Positions 43,400 through 52,350 are shown, counted from the first letter of the stretch. The stretch: 64,000 nucleotides of DNA from Clostridiales bacterium (GCA_021202775.1 JAJQCJ010000109.1:21390-85389), one strand, 5' to 3'. The notes: generated from the sequence alone by a model not told the origin. Numbers and translations: made by a program.

Positions 43400-45793
43400 T
43401 TATTTGCTCCGGCAGGGCACTGTCACCTGCCAGTGGGTTACTTCATCGGTGACGGTCAGCGTTACCGGCCCGCTCCCGTCGGCCCGGAGTACGGCCAGGG
43501 CCTCCCCCCAATAGGTGTGGATGGTGTCCCCCCAATAGCCCTCCGGGTTGTAGCTGGCGGCGCTGCCGAAGCCCGCCAGTTCCCCGCCGGTGACGGCGGC
43601 CTGTAGTGTGTGCCGCTCCATGGGCTTCCAGATGCCCCGGCCGTCGGTGTAGCGGAGGTGGATGTAGCTGAGGCCGCCGGGCTGTACGGTGGGCTCCTCC
43701 GGCGTCAGCTGTAGGACGGTATCCTCCCCCGCCGTCTCCAGGGTCTGGGCGGCGATCAGGTTGCCGGTTTCGTCATAGCTGCGGGCGGTGAGGGTGCCGT
43801 CCTGATAGGTGGTGCGGAACACGGCCCGGCAGTCTTTGGTCAGCTTTTTCCGGCCCAGGGTTTCACCGTTCAGCAGCAGCTCCACCGAAGCGCCCCGGGC
43901 GTAGACCTCCACCTCCGCCGGATTGCCTGCGCAGCCCCGCCAGGACCAGCTCATCAGGGCGTCCGTCAGGCTCCAGGCCCCCACAGGGGGCTTCTTCACC
44001 GGGGCCACAGGCCGCACCGCCAGGATGGGGCCACGTTCCAGCCCAAAGGCCACGCGGGTATAGGCAGCCTCCGCCGTGGCGTCCCCCAGAATGTTCACCC
44101 GTCCGGCTCCGGAGGTCAGCCATCCGGGGTCGTCCGAGGGGGGCTGGCTGGGATAGTCCAGGTAGCCCCACCGACCTGTGCCGGTCTCGCCAATGTAATC
44201 CATCCCCGCCCAGACGAAGTCGCCAATGAGCCGCGGCTCCGTTTTCGCCAGCTCCCAGAAGGCGTAGGCGTCGGCACAGAAGGTCTCGCTGCCCAGAATC
44301 AGGCGGTTCGGGTACTTTTTCAGGTCGTGGCGGTAACGCCAAATGCCGTAGTTGTACCCGGCAATATCCATGTTGGCAAAGGCATCCCGTGTTTTCCAGT
44401 CGCAGGGGGGGAGGGTTGCGCCGAACTTCATGGTCTTGTCCCCCAGGACGGTGGCCAGGGTGTTGTAAAACTCACTGCCCACCGGCTTTTTCTTCTTCTC
44501 TGGCTCCTTCTTTTGCTCAGCAACAGCTTTATCTGCCTTGTCGTCGCTGTACACGCCGAAGCCGATGGAGCTGAGGAAGTTGAAGAAGATGTTCACCCCG
44601 CAGGTCACCGGGCGGGTGGAATCCAGACTGTGGAGGTACTCCGTCATCTCACCGGTGAGGGCGATGCCCTTGGGCTGGGCGGTCTCCGACACCTCGTTCC
44701 CCGTGGAGTAGAGGATGACGGAGGGGTGGTTATAGTCCTTGTCCACCATGGCCCGGAGGTCCCGCTGCCACCAGTCGGGGAAGTCGTTCACATAGTCATA
44801 TTTGGTCTTGTGGATGTACCAGCAGTCCACAAACTCATCCATCACCAGCATTCCCAGCCGGTCGCAGGCGTCCAGCAGGGCCTTGGAGCAGGGGTTGTGG
44901 GCGGAGCGGAGGGCGTTGTAGCCGTTTTCCCGGAGGAGGCGCACCTTCCGCTCCTCCGCCTGTGGGTCGCACACCGCACCCAGAGGGCCGTTGTCGTGGT
45001 GGATGCAGGCCCCCCGGAGGATGACCCGCTGACCGTTGACGGTCAGCCCCTTTTTCGTATCCCAGGCCAGCAGGCGGAAGCCGAAGGCGGTCTCCGCCGT
45101 ATCCCCGGCGAAGGAGGCCCGGCAAGTGTAGCATTTGGGGTGCTCACAGCTCCAAAGCTCCGCCCCCGGCGCCGACAGGGTGAGGGCCGCCGTTCCGTCG
45201 CTTTCCGCAGCGGCAGAGGCCAGCACAGTTTCCCCGTCCAGCAGCGCCACCGTCACCGGGCCGGGGCGGGAGGTGTTCACCGTCACCTCCACGGTGGGAG
45301 GCATCAGGGCGGTGGTGCGGACTTTGACGCCGTTCACCGGGATATGGACCTCGTCCCCCACCCAGACGGACGCGGGGCGGTAGATTCCCGCCCCGGAATA
45401 CCAGCGGCTGTTGGGCTGTTGGGCGTTGCGGACCAGCACCACCAGCTCATTCTCCCCGTCGCTGCGGAGGGCGTCGGTGGCGTCGGCGTAAAAATTCGTG
45501 TAGCCGTAGGGCCAGGCGGCGATTTTGTCCCCGTTCAGCAGCACCTCCGCATCGCGGTAGACGCCTTCAAACTCAAACACCACCCGCTTCCCCTTCCAGC
45601 CCTCCGGCGTGGGGAAGCATCTGCGGTATTCGTAGTCATAGCACCGGAACCAGCCGATGTTGTGCTGGCCGGGGCTGTCCGCCCCCCGTGGCTCCCGGCA
45701 CTGGGCGTCGTGGGGCAGGGTGACGGGGACGGCGCTTCCTGACCCGTCCGCCCGGCGGCAGGTCCAGCCGGTGTTGAAGGAATATTGTTTCAT
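43400..45793 (-). CDS. glycoside hydrolase family 2 (copy 2)
   Basis: 797 residues, cytoplasmic. It shares long identical blocks with copy 1, such as SAHNPCSKALLDACDRLG and EFVDCWYIHKTK. The acid/base Glu is in STGNEVSE and the nucleophile in LILGSETF. An insertion of lysine/glutamate-rich sequence (VAEQKKEPEKKKKPVG) sits between barrel strands where copy 1 has a shorter loop. It opens the leftward operon with GH5. ATG 45793 has CAGGAGGCATC upstream. Confidence 0.92.
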   Translation of the reverse strand: MKQYSFNTGWTCRRADGSGSAVPVTLPHDAQCREPRGADSPGQHNIGWFRCYDYEYRRCFPTPEGWKGKRVVFEFEGVYRDAEVLLNGDKIAAWPYGYTNFYADATDALRSDGENELVVLVRNAQQPNSRWYSGAGIYRPASVWVGDEVHIPVNGVKVRTTALMPPTVEVTVNTSRPGPVTVALLDGETVLASAAAESDGTAALTLSAPGAELWSCEHPKCYTCRASFAGDTAETAFGFRLLAWDTKKGLTVNGQRVILRGACIHHDNGPLGAVCDPQAEERKVRLLRENGYNALRSAHNPCSKALLDACDRLGMLVMDEFVDCWYIHKTKYDYVNDFPDWWQRDLRAMVDKDYNHPSVILYSTGNEVSETAQPKGIALTGEMTEYLHSLDSTRPVTCGVNIFFNFLSSIGFGVYSDDKADKAVAEQKKEPEKKKKPVGSEFYNTLATVLGDKTMKFGATLPPCDWKTRDAFANMDIAGYNYGIWRYRHDLKKYPNRLILGSETFCADAYAFWELAKTEPRLIGDFVWAGMDYIGETGTGRWGYLDYPSQPPSDDPGWLTSGAGRVNILGDATAEAAYTRVAFGLERGPILAVRPVAPVKKPPVGAWSLTDALMSWSWRGCAGNPAEVEVYARGASVELLLNGETLGRKKLTKDCRAVFRTTYQDGTLTARSYDETGNLIAAQTLETAGEDTVLQLTPEEPTVQPGGLSYIHLRYTDGRGIWKPMERHTLQAAVTGGELAGFGSAASYNPEGYWGDTIHTYWGEALAVLRADGSGPVTLTVTDEVTHWQVTVPCRSK

Positions 45794-45856
45794 GGGGGAT
45801 GCCTCCTGTCTTTTGCCCAATCTTGTTCAAAAACAGTTTTTACTTCATTCGTGTCT

Positions 45857-45862
45857 ATTATA
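45857..45862 (-). promoter_or_regulatory. -10 box of the GH2/GH5 operon
   Basis: TATAAT on the minus strand, 64 bp before the GH2 start, without a recognisable -35 at 16-18 bp. That pattern is usual for activator-dependent promoters and fits control by the AraC protein encoded next door. Confidence 0.4.
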
Positions 45863-45991
45863 ACGAAAAAGGGACACCGGAATATATCACAAAATCCGGT
45901 GCCATGTCACATTCAGAACATCCATCTGAAAAAAATTACAATTTTCTTCTGGAAAATTTCCGGAGCTTGTGCAATTTGCCCGTCCCGGCGG

Positions 45992-47182
45992 TCAGGACTC
46001 CTTCTGCCCGTACTGCCTCCGGAACTGGCCCGGCGTCATGCCCTCCCATTTTTTAAACTCCCGTCCGAAGTGGCTCTGGGAGGAGAAGCCGTAGGCGTAG
46101 GCGATGTCGTCATAGGAGTCGTCGGAGTAGATCAGCCGGAGCTTGGCGGCGTGGAGCTTCTCCCGGATGATATAGTCCTTGAGCTTTATCCCCGTCTGCC
46201 GGGAAAAGGTGGCCGACAGGTGCTTGGGGGTGACCCCCAGCGCCCGGGCCAGCTCCTGCACCTCCAGCTTGGCGTGGAGCCGCTGCATCACCAGCGACTT
46301 GCAGGCGGCCACCAGAGGATGCCCCGCCGTTGCGGCGGAGAGTGCGTGTACTGCCTCGCAGTATTCCATCTCCGCCTGGCGCATACAGGCGATAACCGCG
46401 GCTTCGTTCCTCACCTCATCCACCTGGCGGATGAACACATCGGACATGGAGAAGGCCAGCTCCGGTTGGAGCCCGCCCTCTATGGCGGAGCGGCTGGCCA
46501 GCGTGATGACGACCACCGCGTTGTACTTGGCCTGGTGCAGGGGGTCGGCGGACATCCTGCCCACCTTCCCCACATAGACCTCCTGCAGGCTGGCCCTCAG
46601 CAGCTCCAGGTCGCCGGCGCGGATGCTGCCCTGCTCCCGCAGCTCCTGCTGATAGGGGTTGTGGAGGGTGGACTGCTCCTGGTTGTCATACATGGCCTGC
46701 TGGATGCGCCGGTTTATATCCGCCAGCATCTGTTCATCACAGAAGCTGAGACGCAGGAGTTGATTCATGTCCATGCTGACGCCGCTGACCGTCTCGGAGA
46801 GCATCAGCACCATGTGGGCCAGCAGCGTCAGGGGTACGGCGCTGACGTGGTAGGGACGCGCCGGGTCCAGCCCGTGGCTGCGCTGCAACTGCCGGGCGGC
46901 CTGGGCGGTGTCCGGGGACAGGCAGCACGGCCCCACCAAGTAAATCTCCGTCCCGCCCTGTACGATGCCGTACAGAATGGTGTCCCCCTCGGCGTAGAGC
47001 AGGGGGGCGTCCGCCCTGGCCATATCCAGCAGCTGGCGGCAAAAGGCGGGGTCGGCCTGCAGCAGATTGGGCTGCTCGCCGTAGTCCTCATAGACGGCGA
47101 TGGAATTGCCCGCCCGGTCGTAGACGCAGACGGGGGCGTGAAGCAGGCAGATGATGTGGCGGCAAAGCTGTTGCGGCGTCAT
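45992..47182 (-). CDS. AraC-family transcriptional regulator
   Basis: 396 residues. The C-terminal ~100 residues are the double HTH: LEVQELARALGVTPKHLSATFSRQTGIKLKDYII and DSYDDIAYAYGFSSQSHFGREFKKWEGMTPGQFRRQY. The N-terminal ~290 residues form a GAF/PocR-like sensory region, not assigned further. It is divergent from the GH42 gene and heads toward the GH2 operon, so it is the natural local regulator of the glycan cluster. ATG 47182 follows GGAGGTG. Confidence 0.88.
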   Translation of the reverse strand: MTPQQLCRHIICLLHAPVCVYDRAGNSIAVYEDYGEQPNLLQADPAFCRQLLDMARADAPLLYAEGDTILYGIVQGGTEIYLVGPCCLSPDTAQAARQLQRSHGLDPARPYHVSAVPLTLLAHMVLMLSETVSGVSMDMNQLLRLSFCDEQMLADINRRIQQAMYDNQEQSTLHNPYQQELREQGSIRAGDLELLRASLQEVYVGKVGRMSADPLHQAKYNAVVVITLASRSAIEGGLQPELAFSMSDVFIRQVDEVRNEAAVIACMRQAEMEYCEAVHALSAATAGHPLVAACKSLVMQRLHAKLEVQELARALGVTPKHLSATFSRQTGIKLKDYIIREKLHAAKLRLIYSDDSYDDIAYAYGFSSQSHFGREFKKWEGMTPGQFRRQYGQKES

Positions 47183-47272
47183 AGAAGCACCTCCGGGGGA
47201 TGGATTGGTATTATTGTCCCACAATCCGGCAGGTTCCGCAACCATTTTTTACGCCTGCGAAAAAAATTCATA

Positions 47273-47301
47273 TTGCTTTCTCCCACCAATTCCCTTATAA
47301 T
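47273..47301 (+). promoter_or_regulatory. GH42 promoter
   Basis: TTGCTT (47273-47278), 17 bp, TATAAT (47296-47301). Confidence 0.65.
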
Positions 47302-47349
47302 AGCAACAACCGCCGCCCGGCGGGAGTATGTTCAGGAGGACGAAACCCT

Positions 47350-49413
47350 ATGAGAAAACAGCAAACCTATCAATGGCCACAACTGACGGTGGGCGTTTGT
47401 TACTACCCGGAGCAGTGGGACGAATCCCTGTGGCGTGAGGATCTGCACCGGATGCGGGAGGCGGGCATTCGCTGCATCCGCATTGGGGAGTTCGCCTGGA
47501 ACAAGGTGGAGCCGGAGGAAGGCAAGTTCACCTTCGACTTCTTCTCCCGGTTCCTGGATGTGGCGGAGGAGGCCGACATGAAGGTGATCTTCGGCACCCC
47601 CACCGCCACGCCCCCCGCCTGGCTCACCGAGGGATACCCGGAGGTGCTGAACTGCCGTCAGGACGGCGTTCCCTACCGCCACGGGATGCGGCGGCACTAT
47701 AACTACAACTCCCCGGTGTACCGGCTGCTCTCCGCCCGGATCGTGGAGGCCTTCGCCTCCCACTACGCCCCTCACCCCGCCGTGGTGGGCTGGCAGATCG
47801 ACAACGAGATCAACTGCGAGACCGGCGATTTCTACTCCGAAAGCGACACCGACGCCTTCCGGACCTTCCTCCAGGAGAAGTACGGCACACTGGATGCCCT
47901 GAACCGGGCCTGGGGCACCGTGTTCTGGAATCAGACCTACACCGCCTGGGAGGAAATCTACGTTCCCCGCACCACCATTCACAACTCCACCAACCCCCAT
48001 CAGGTGCTGGACTATCTCCGCTTCGTCTCGGACAGCGCCATCCGCTTCTGTAAAATGCAGAGCGATATTGTGCGCAAGCACTGCAAGCCGGGGGACTTCA
48101 TCACCACCAACGGCCTGTTCGGCCACCTGGACAACCACCGGATGATGGACGAGGCCCTGGACGTGTACACCTACGATTCCTACCCCAACTTCGCATTCTG
48201 CATGAACGAGCATCCCCTCCAGTCCCGCAATCTGAACGACCGGCGGTGGAGCCATCACCTCATCGAGGTGCGCTCCGTCTGCCCCCACTTCGGCATTATG
48301 GAGCAGCAGTCCGGCGCCCTGGGTTGGAACACCCGGATGGAGTCCCCCGCCCCCAAGCCGGGGCAGATGACCCTCTGGGCCATGCAGAGCGTGGCCCACG
48401 GGGCGGACTATGTCAGCTTCTTCCGCTGGCGCACCTCCGTCATGGGCACCGAGATGTACTGGCATGGGATTCTGGACTATGACAACCGGGACAACCGGAA
48501 GCTCCGGGAGCTGAAGTCGTTTGTGCAGAAGCTCCAGCCTCTGCAGGAGATGGCTGGAGCGGACTATGAGGCGTCCTTCGCCCTGGTGCGGGACTACGAC
48601 AACGACTGGGACGCGGAGCTGGACGCCTGGCACAGCCGCCTGACCTGGAAGAGCCAGGAGGAGATCTTCATCGCCGCCCAGCTGGCCCACACCCCCATGG
48701 ACATCCTCTATCTGTTGGACAGCACCGAGACGGCGGAGCTGCTCCGGTACCCTGTCCAGTTCTACCCCCACGGCCTGATTCTGACGGAGGAGCGCGCGGC
48801 CCTGCTCCGGGCCTATGTGGAGCAGGGGGGCACCCTGGTCATCGGAGCCCGCACCGGCCAGAAGAACGCCACCGGCCAGTGCGTCATGGCCCCCATGCCC
48901 GGCCTGCTGGCGGAGGCCACCCAGACCGACGTGACCGAGGGCACCTTCGTCGGCCCGGCGGACGGCACTGTCTGCATGGACTGGGCGGGGCAGAGCCTGG
49001 ACACCGGGGTTTACAATGAGGTCCTGGCACTCACCGGGCCGGAGGCAACCGTCCTGGCCCGGTACACCGGCAACTACTACGCCGGGGCGCCTGCCCTGGC
49101 GGAACGGCGGCTGGGGAAGGGCCGCATCCTCCACTTCGGCGGCACCTTCACCCGGGACACCGTCCGGGCCTTCCTGGACTACCTGAACCTGTCCGAGCCC
49201 TGGGGAGACGTGCTGTCCCTCTCCCGGGACTGCGAGCTGTGCGTCCGCAGGAAGGGGGAGACGAGATGGTTCTTCGTCCTGAACTACGCCGCCGCCCCAC
49301 AGACCGTCACCCTCCACGTCCCGCTGACGGACACGGAGACAGGGGAGACGGTGGAGACGGTGGAGGGGACTGTCACCCTCCGGCCCTACGAGGTGAAGGT
49401 TTACCGGAAGTGA
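47350..49413 (+). CDS. glycoside hydrolase family 42 beta-galactosidase
   Basis: 687 residues, full length, cytoplasmic. VCYYPEQWDESLWREDLHRMREAGI at the start, TATPPAWLTEGYPEVL, acid/base Glu in WQIDNEINCE (E153), nucleophile Glu in GIMEQQSGALGWN (E318), a trimerisation domain and a C-terminal beta domain. GH42 enzymes release galactose, often from galactooligosaccharides of plant or host origin. It is transcribed away from the AraC gene. ATG 47350 follows AGGAGGACG. Confidence 0.94.
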   Translation: MRKQQTYQWPQLTVGVCYYPEQWDESLWREDLHRMREAGIRCIRIGEFAWNKVEPEEGKFTFDFFSRFLDVAEEADMKVIFGTPTATPPAWLTEGYPEVLNCRQDGVPYRHGMRRHYNYNSPVYRLLSARIVEAFASHYAPHPAVVGWQIDNEINCETGDFYSESDTDAFRTFLQEKYGTLDALNRAWGTVFWNQTYTAWEEIYVPRTTIHNSTNPHQVLDYLRFVSDSAIRFCKMQSDIVRKHCKPGDFITTNGLFGHLDNHRMMDEALDVYTYDSYPNFAFCMNEHPLQSRNLNDRRWSHHLIEVRSVCPHFGIMEQQSGALGWNTRMESPAPKPGQMTLWAMQSVAHGADYVSFFRWRTSVMGTEMYWHGILDYDNRDNRKLRELKSFVQKLQPLQEMAGADYEASFALVRDYDNDWDAELDAWHSRLTWKSQEEIFIAAQLAHTPMDILYLLDSTETAELLRYPVQFYPHGLILTEERAALLRAYVEQGGTLVIGARTGQKNATGQCVMAPMPGLLAEATQTDVTEGTFVGPADGTVCMDWAGQSLDTGVYNEVLALTGPEATVLARYTGNYYAGAPALAERRLGKGRILHFGGTFTRDTVRAFLDYLNLSEPWGDVLSLSRDCELCVRRKGETRWFFVLNYAAAPQTVTLHVPLTDTETGETVETVEGTVTLRPYEVKVYRK

Positions 49414-49481
49414 GAAAATCTCCCGTACAAGGGAACTGTCGTCCGCTCAGCGGGACAGCCCTCCCTGGAGACGGAGCGGAA

Positions 49482-49520
49482 CGGGGCCGGGTGCATACTG
49501 TGCGCCCGGCCCCGTTTTTT
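49482..49520 (+). terminator. GH42 terminator
   Basis: GGGGCCGGGTGCA / TGCGCCCGGCCCC stem then TTTTTT. Confidence 0.85.
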
Positions 49521-49592
49521 CTTACGGGAAGGACATTGCCCGGCAGAGCGCCTTCCCGTCAGTCAGCACCGAAATTTTGCATCGGATGCGCC

Positions 49593-49622
49593 TTGACAGC
49601 CACAGCCGGGACGTGGTAAGAT
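49593..49622 (+). promoter_or_regulatory. promoter of the DtxR/MntR-family gene
   Basis: TTGACA (49593-49598), 18 bp, TAAGAT (49617-49622). The start site would fall near 49629, just before the dyad at 49634. Confidence 0.6.
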
Positions 49623-49633
49623 AAGGATGTTAT

Positions 49634-49651
49634 AGTTAGAATGTACTAACT
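49634..49651. promoter_or_regulatory. AGTTAG-N6-CTAACT dyad, candidate metal-regulator operator
   Basis: A perfect 6-bp dyad overlapping the start region of the DtxR-family gene. TTAG/CTAA arms are typical of DtxR/MntR/IdeR operators, so autoregulation is likely. Confidence 0.5.
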
Positions 49652-49708
49652 CTCGTGCAGCGGTCTCTGGGGCGCGGGGGAACCGGCAAAGGGAAGGAAG
49701 ATGCAGCG

Positions 49709-50080
49709 ATGGCATTGCATATGTCAGGCGAGGATTATCTGGAAGCCATCCTTGTGCTCCAGCGCCGGAAGGGCGAGGTGCGCTCGGTGGACGTGGCGCG
49801 GCATATGGGGTTTTCCAAGCCCAGCATCAGCCATGCGGTGGCGGCGCTGGAGAAGGGCGGGTACCTGTGGGTGGACGACCGGGCCCTGCTGCACCTGACG
49901 GAGTCGGGCCAGGCCATCGCCGAGCAGATCTACGAACGGCACCTGTATTTTAAGGCCCAGCTGGTCAGCGCCGGGGTGGACCCGGCGGTGGCGGAACGGG
50001 AGGCCTGCCAGATGGAACACGCCATCAGCGCGGAGAGCTTTGAAAAGCTGAAAAAGCACAGCCGGGACGAGGCGGAGTGA
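49709..50080 (+). CDS. DtxR/MntR-family metal-dependent regulator
   Basis: 123 residues. MSGEDYLEAILVLQRRKGEVRSVDVARHMGFSKPSISHAVAALEKGGYL is the winged HTH. The metal-binding/dimerisation half follows, with the EREACQMEHAISAESFEKL helix that supplies Glu, Cys and His ligands. The SH3-like third domain of DtxR is absent, as in MntR. It represses metal uptake genes when Mn2+ or Fe2+ is plentiful. No transporter gene is adjacent. It is followed after 23 nt by a Nudix gene. Confidence 0.88.
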   Translation: MALHMSGEDYLEAILVLQRRKGEVRSVDVARHMGFSKPSISHAVAALEKGGYLWVDDRALLHLTESGQAIAEQIYERHLYFKAQLVSAGVDPAVAEREACQMEHAISAESFEKLKKHSRDEAE

Positions 50081-50103
50081 CCCTCCGCCCGGAGGAGGAA
50101 CGT

Positions 50104-50583
50104 ATGAAAAACACCACCTTATGCTATATCGAGCAGGACGGAAACTACCTGATGCTCCACCGCGTCAAGAAGGCCCAGGACGAAAATCAGGGGAAATGGA
50201 TCGGCGTCGGCGGGAAGTTCGAGCCGAAGGAGAGCCCGGAGGAATGCCTCCTCCGGGAGGTGCGGGAGGAAACCGGCCTGACCCTGACGCGCTACCGTCT
50301 CCGGGGCATCGTTACCTTCGTCTCCGACCGGTACGAGACGGAATATATGTACCTGTTCACCGCCGACGCCTTCGAGGGCACCCTGACCGACACAGAGGAA
50401 GGGGTGCTGCGCTGGGTGGACAAGGGGGAGGTGCTGTCCCTGCCCCACTGGGAGGGGGACAGGCTCTTTCTGGAGCTGCTGGCGGCGGACGCGCCGTTTT
50501 TCTCCCTGAAGCTGGAGTATCAGGGTGACACGCTGACGGCGGCGGCCCTGAACGGCAGCGGTATCGAGATAGGGATGCGCTAA
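50104..50583 (+). CDS. Nudix hydrolase (MutT/8-oxo-dGTPase type)
   Basis: 159 residues. The Nudix box GGKFEPKESPEECLLREVREETGL spans about 37-60, complete with REVREE. The N-terminus TTLCYIEQDGNYLMLHRVKK is typical of MutT-like 8-oxo-dGTP diphosphatases. It removes oxidised or non-canonical nucleotides. GGAGGAACGT precedes the ATG. It is probably co-transcribed with the metal regulator. Confidence 0.88.
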   Translation: MKNTTLCYIEQDGNYLMLHRVKKAQDENQGKWIGVGGKFEPKESPEECLLREVREETGLTLTRYRLRGIVTFVSDRYETEYMYLFTADAFEGTLTDTEEGVLRWVDKGEVLSLPHWEGDRLFLELLAADAPFFSLKLEYQGDTLTAAALNGSGIEIGMR

Positions 50584-50675
50584 CGCTTCGCTTTTTTGAC
50601 GGGGCGGTTCATTTGGACCGCATTTCGCGTTGAAGCGCCCGGTACCCGGGCAATTATACGCAGGCATAACAAAAC

Positions 50676-50705
50676 AAAAACCGCCTTCCTTCGAAGGCGG
50701 TTTTT
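50676..50705. terminator. original tRNA-Ala terminator, bidirectional
   Basis: AAAAACCGCCTTC / GAAGGCGGTTTTT. On the minus strand it lies 20 bp beyond the left att copy, exactly where the tRNA-Ala gene would have ended before integration. It may also stop the Nudix transcript. Confidence 0.8.
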
Positions 50706-50725
50706 GTATGTCATAGCCTGAATCC

Positions 50726-50773
50726 TGGTGGAGATAAGCGGGATCGAACCGCTGACCTCTTGAATGCCATTCA
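50726..50773 (-). repeat. attL: 48-bp copy of the tRNA-Ala 3' end
   Basis: Identical to 57152-57199. It holds the acceptor 3' strand with CCA, the T arm, the variable loop and part of the anticodon arm, but no 5' half, so it is not a tRNA gene. Confidence 0.93.
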
Positions 50774-50777
50774 CAAT

Positions 50778-50801
50778 AAAACGCTGAGATATCAGCGTTT
50801 T
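50778..50801 (-). terminator. palindrome beyond the integrase gene
   Basis: AAAACGCTGA-GATA-TCAGCGTTTT, 10-bp arms with A and T ends. It is a bidirectional terminator for integrase transcription next to attL. Confidence 0.65.
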
Positions 50802-50810
50802 CTCAGGCTA

Positions 50811-50859
50811 CTACCCCACTTTTACACCATCTTTTAAAATCGGGGGTGTAGTGGGGTAG
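50811..50859. repeat. CTACCCCAC inverted repeat, candidate integrase arm sites
   Basis: CTACCCCAC (50811-50819) and GTGGGGTAG (50851-50859) form a dyad, with TACACC/GGTGTA inside. A near copy of the left arm and its extension lies at 56996-57018 near the other end. Confidence 0.5.
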
Positions 50860-50869
50860 GACAAAATGG

Positions 50870-51974
50870 CTATTCCGCTTTGTTGAGTTTATCGGCTATG
50901 TCTGCCCTTCGGTTCTTCCTGATATGGGTGTAGGTGTCCATGGTCACCTCGATTTTACTATGGCCCAAAAGCTGTTGTGCGTCCTTCGGAGCTATCCCTG
51001 CTTCATAGCACATGGTAGCAAAAGCGTGGCGGAGCTGATGCGGGGTGACAGAGGGTTCCTTCACCAACTTGGTGACATTCCTCCGGCCCTCGGTGCGGGT
51101 GACTTCCTTCCACTCCCACAGGCCAGCGTTGAGGCAGTAGGCCCTCCACTTCGAGCGGTACACCGATTGCGTCAAGGGCCGCTCCCCGCCGAAGATATAG
51201 GCCGCCCCCTTCTGCTGGAGAGGGAACAGCTTCTTTGCCAGCCTGTCCAGCAGCACCACTTCCCTGTTCCCGGCCTCGGTCTTTGGGCTTTTGATGACCG
51301 GCTGATTGCCTGTCTCCGCGTAAGTGACGGACTTGGTGACGTGGATGGTCTTGGTCTTGAAATCCACGTCCCGCCACTGTAGGGCCAGCAGCTCACCCGC
51401 GTCTCAGACCGGTGTATAGCAGCATATAGGCAAATAAGCCGAACTCATCGTCTACGTGCTGCCGGATAAGCTCTAACGCTTCATCCTCCGGACATTCCCG
51501 TGTCCGGCTGCTCAGCCCCTTCGGCACTTTCGGGGTTGCCGCCGGGTTGTCCTGCCTGTCCCCCTGTAGGATGGCATACTCAAAAATTTGATTCAGCACT
51601 GACAGGTAGATTGCAACGCTGTGGTGAGCGTACATCTGCGCCGCCATGCGTTCCATGGACTTCTGTAGGTCGAGCGGGGTGATGTTCCTGATCGGATAGT
51701 CCCCGAACTCATCCAGCGCACGAAGCAAGGCGGGGTTATAGCTGACCTGTGTGCCGGCTGCGATTTCGTTCCAGTGCTTCTCTTGCCATGCCGTTGCAAC
51801 CGCTCGAAAAGGTTGACCGCTATCTTGTTTCGCTTGCCATTCGAGCATTTTGCGTTTGGCTTCTTGTTGCGTCTTGCCATAAAACGATTTCCGAACTTTC
51901 TTGCCGTTCTCCATGACCATAACCCGAACCTGAAAAAGCCCGTCTGCCCTCCGTTTCGTTTTTGAAGTTGCCAT
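50870..51974 (-). pseudogene. int: tyrosine recombinase/integrase split by a +1 frameshift
   Basis: The first frame (51974-51393) gives an N-terminal arm-binding domain (TSKTKRRADGLFQVRVMVMENGKKVRKSFYGKTQQEAKRKM), an SAM-like core-binding domain and catalytic box I, LLYTGLRRG, then TGA. Removing one base at about 51393-51398 continues as GELLALQWRDVDF into the second frame, which holds HQLRHAFAT (HxxR), LLGHS and the Tyr in TYTHI. All catalytic residues survive. It is either a recent single-base insertion, a sequence error, or a programmed +1 shift at GGG-TGA. AAGGAGG precedes the ATG at 51974. Adjacent to attL, as expected. Confidence 0.88.
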
Positions 51975-52045
51975 GTTCAACGCCTCCTTGATGGCATTGT
52001 AGCACGGCCTTTTGATTCTTGCAAGCTATTTCTTCTTGTTGTGCC

Positions 52046-52074
52046 TTGATTTTTCCGCTCACATTTGGTATAAT
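52046..52074 (+). promoter_or_regulatory. excisionase promoter
   Basis: TTGATT (52046-52051), 17 bp, TATAAT (52069-52074), divergent from the integrase gene. Confidence 0.7.
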
Positions 52075-52104
52075 CATAGTATCATCATAGAGGGGGGCAT
52101 TCAC

Positions 52105-52290
52105 ATGGCTACGCCATTCGCGAAAATCAAAGATGCCGCTGCTATCACGGGGTTGTCGGAACATTTCTTGCGTAAGGGATGCCAGAACGGCACCGTGCCT
52201 GCGATTAAGAGCGGGACAACGTACTACATTGACGTGGAAAAACTGCTGGAGCAGCTTCACAAAGAGGCGGAACAGCCGAAACAGGATTGA
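52105..52290 (+). CDS. xis: excisionase / MerR-type HTH directionality factor
   Basis: 61 residues. FAKIKDAAAITGLSEHFLRKGCQNGTVPAIKSGTTYYIDVEKLLEQL is the helix-turn-helix plus wing of Tn916-Xis/MerR-like excisionases. Divergent from int with a strong own promoter; GAGGGGGGCATTCAC precedes the ATG. It should bind near the att ends and favour excision. Confidence 0.8.
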   Translation: MATPFAKIKDAAAITGLSEHFLRKGCQNGTVPAIKSGTTYYIDVEKLLEQLHKEAEQPKQD

Positions 52291-52301
52291 CAAAGGAAAA
52301 A

Positions 52302-52330
52302 CCCCGCTCGGTAGTCGCAACCGAACGGGG
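52302..52330 (-). terminator. hairpin downstream of xis
   Basis: CCCCGCTCGGT / ACCGAACGGGG, with a T-run only on the minus strand. On the plus strand it is a leader stem just before the micro-ORF ribosome site at 52340. Confidence 0.45.
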
Positions 52331-52350
52331 CCAAAGCAAAGGAGGAAAAT

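Noticed and set aside
50726-50773. Second tRNA-Ala gene
   Set aside because: Only the 3' 48 nt are present; no D arm or 5' acceptor strand. It is the att duplicate.
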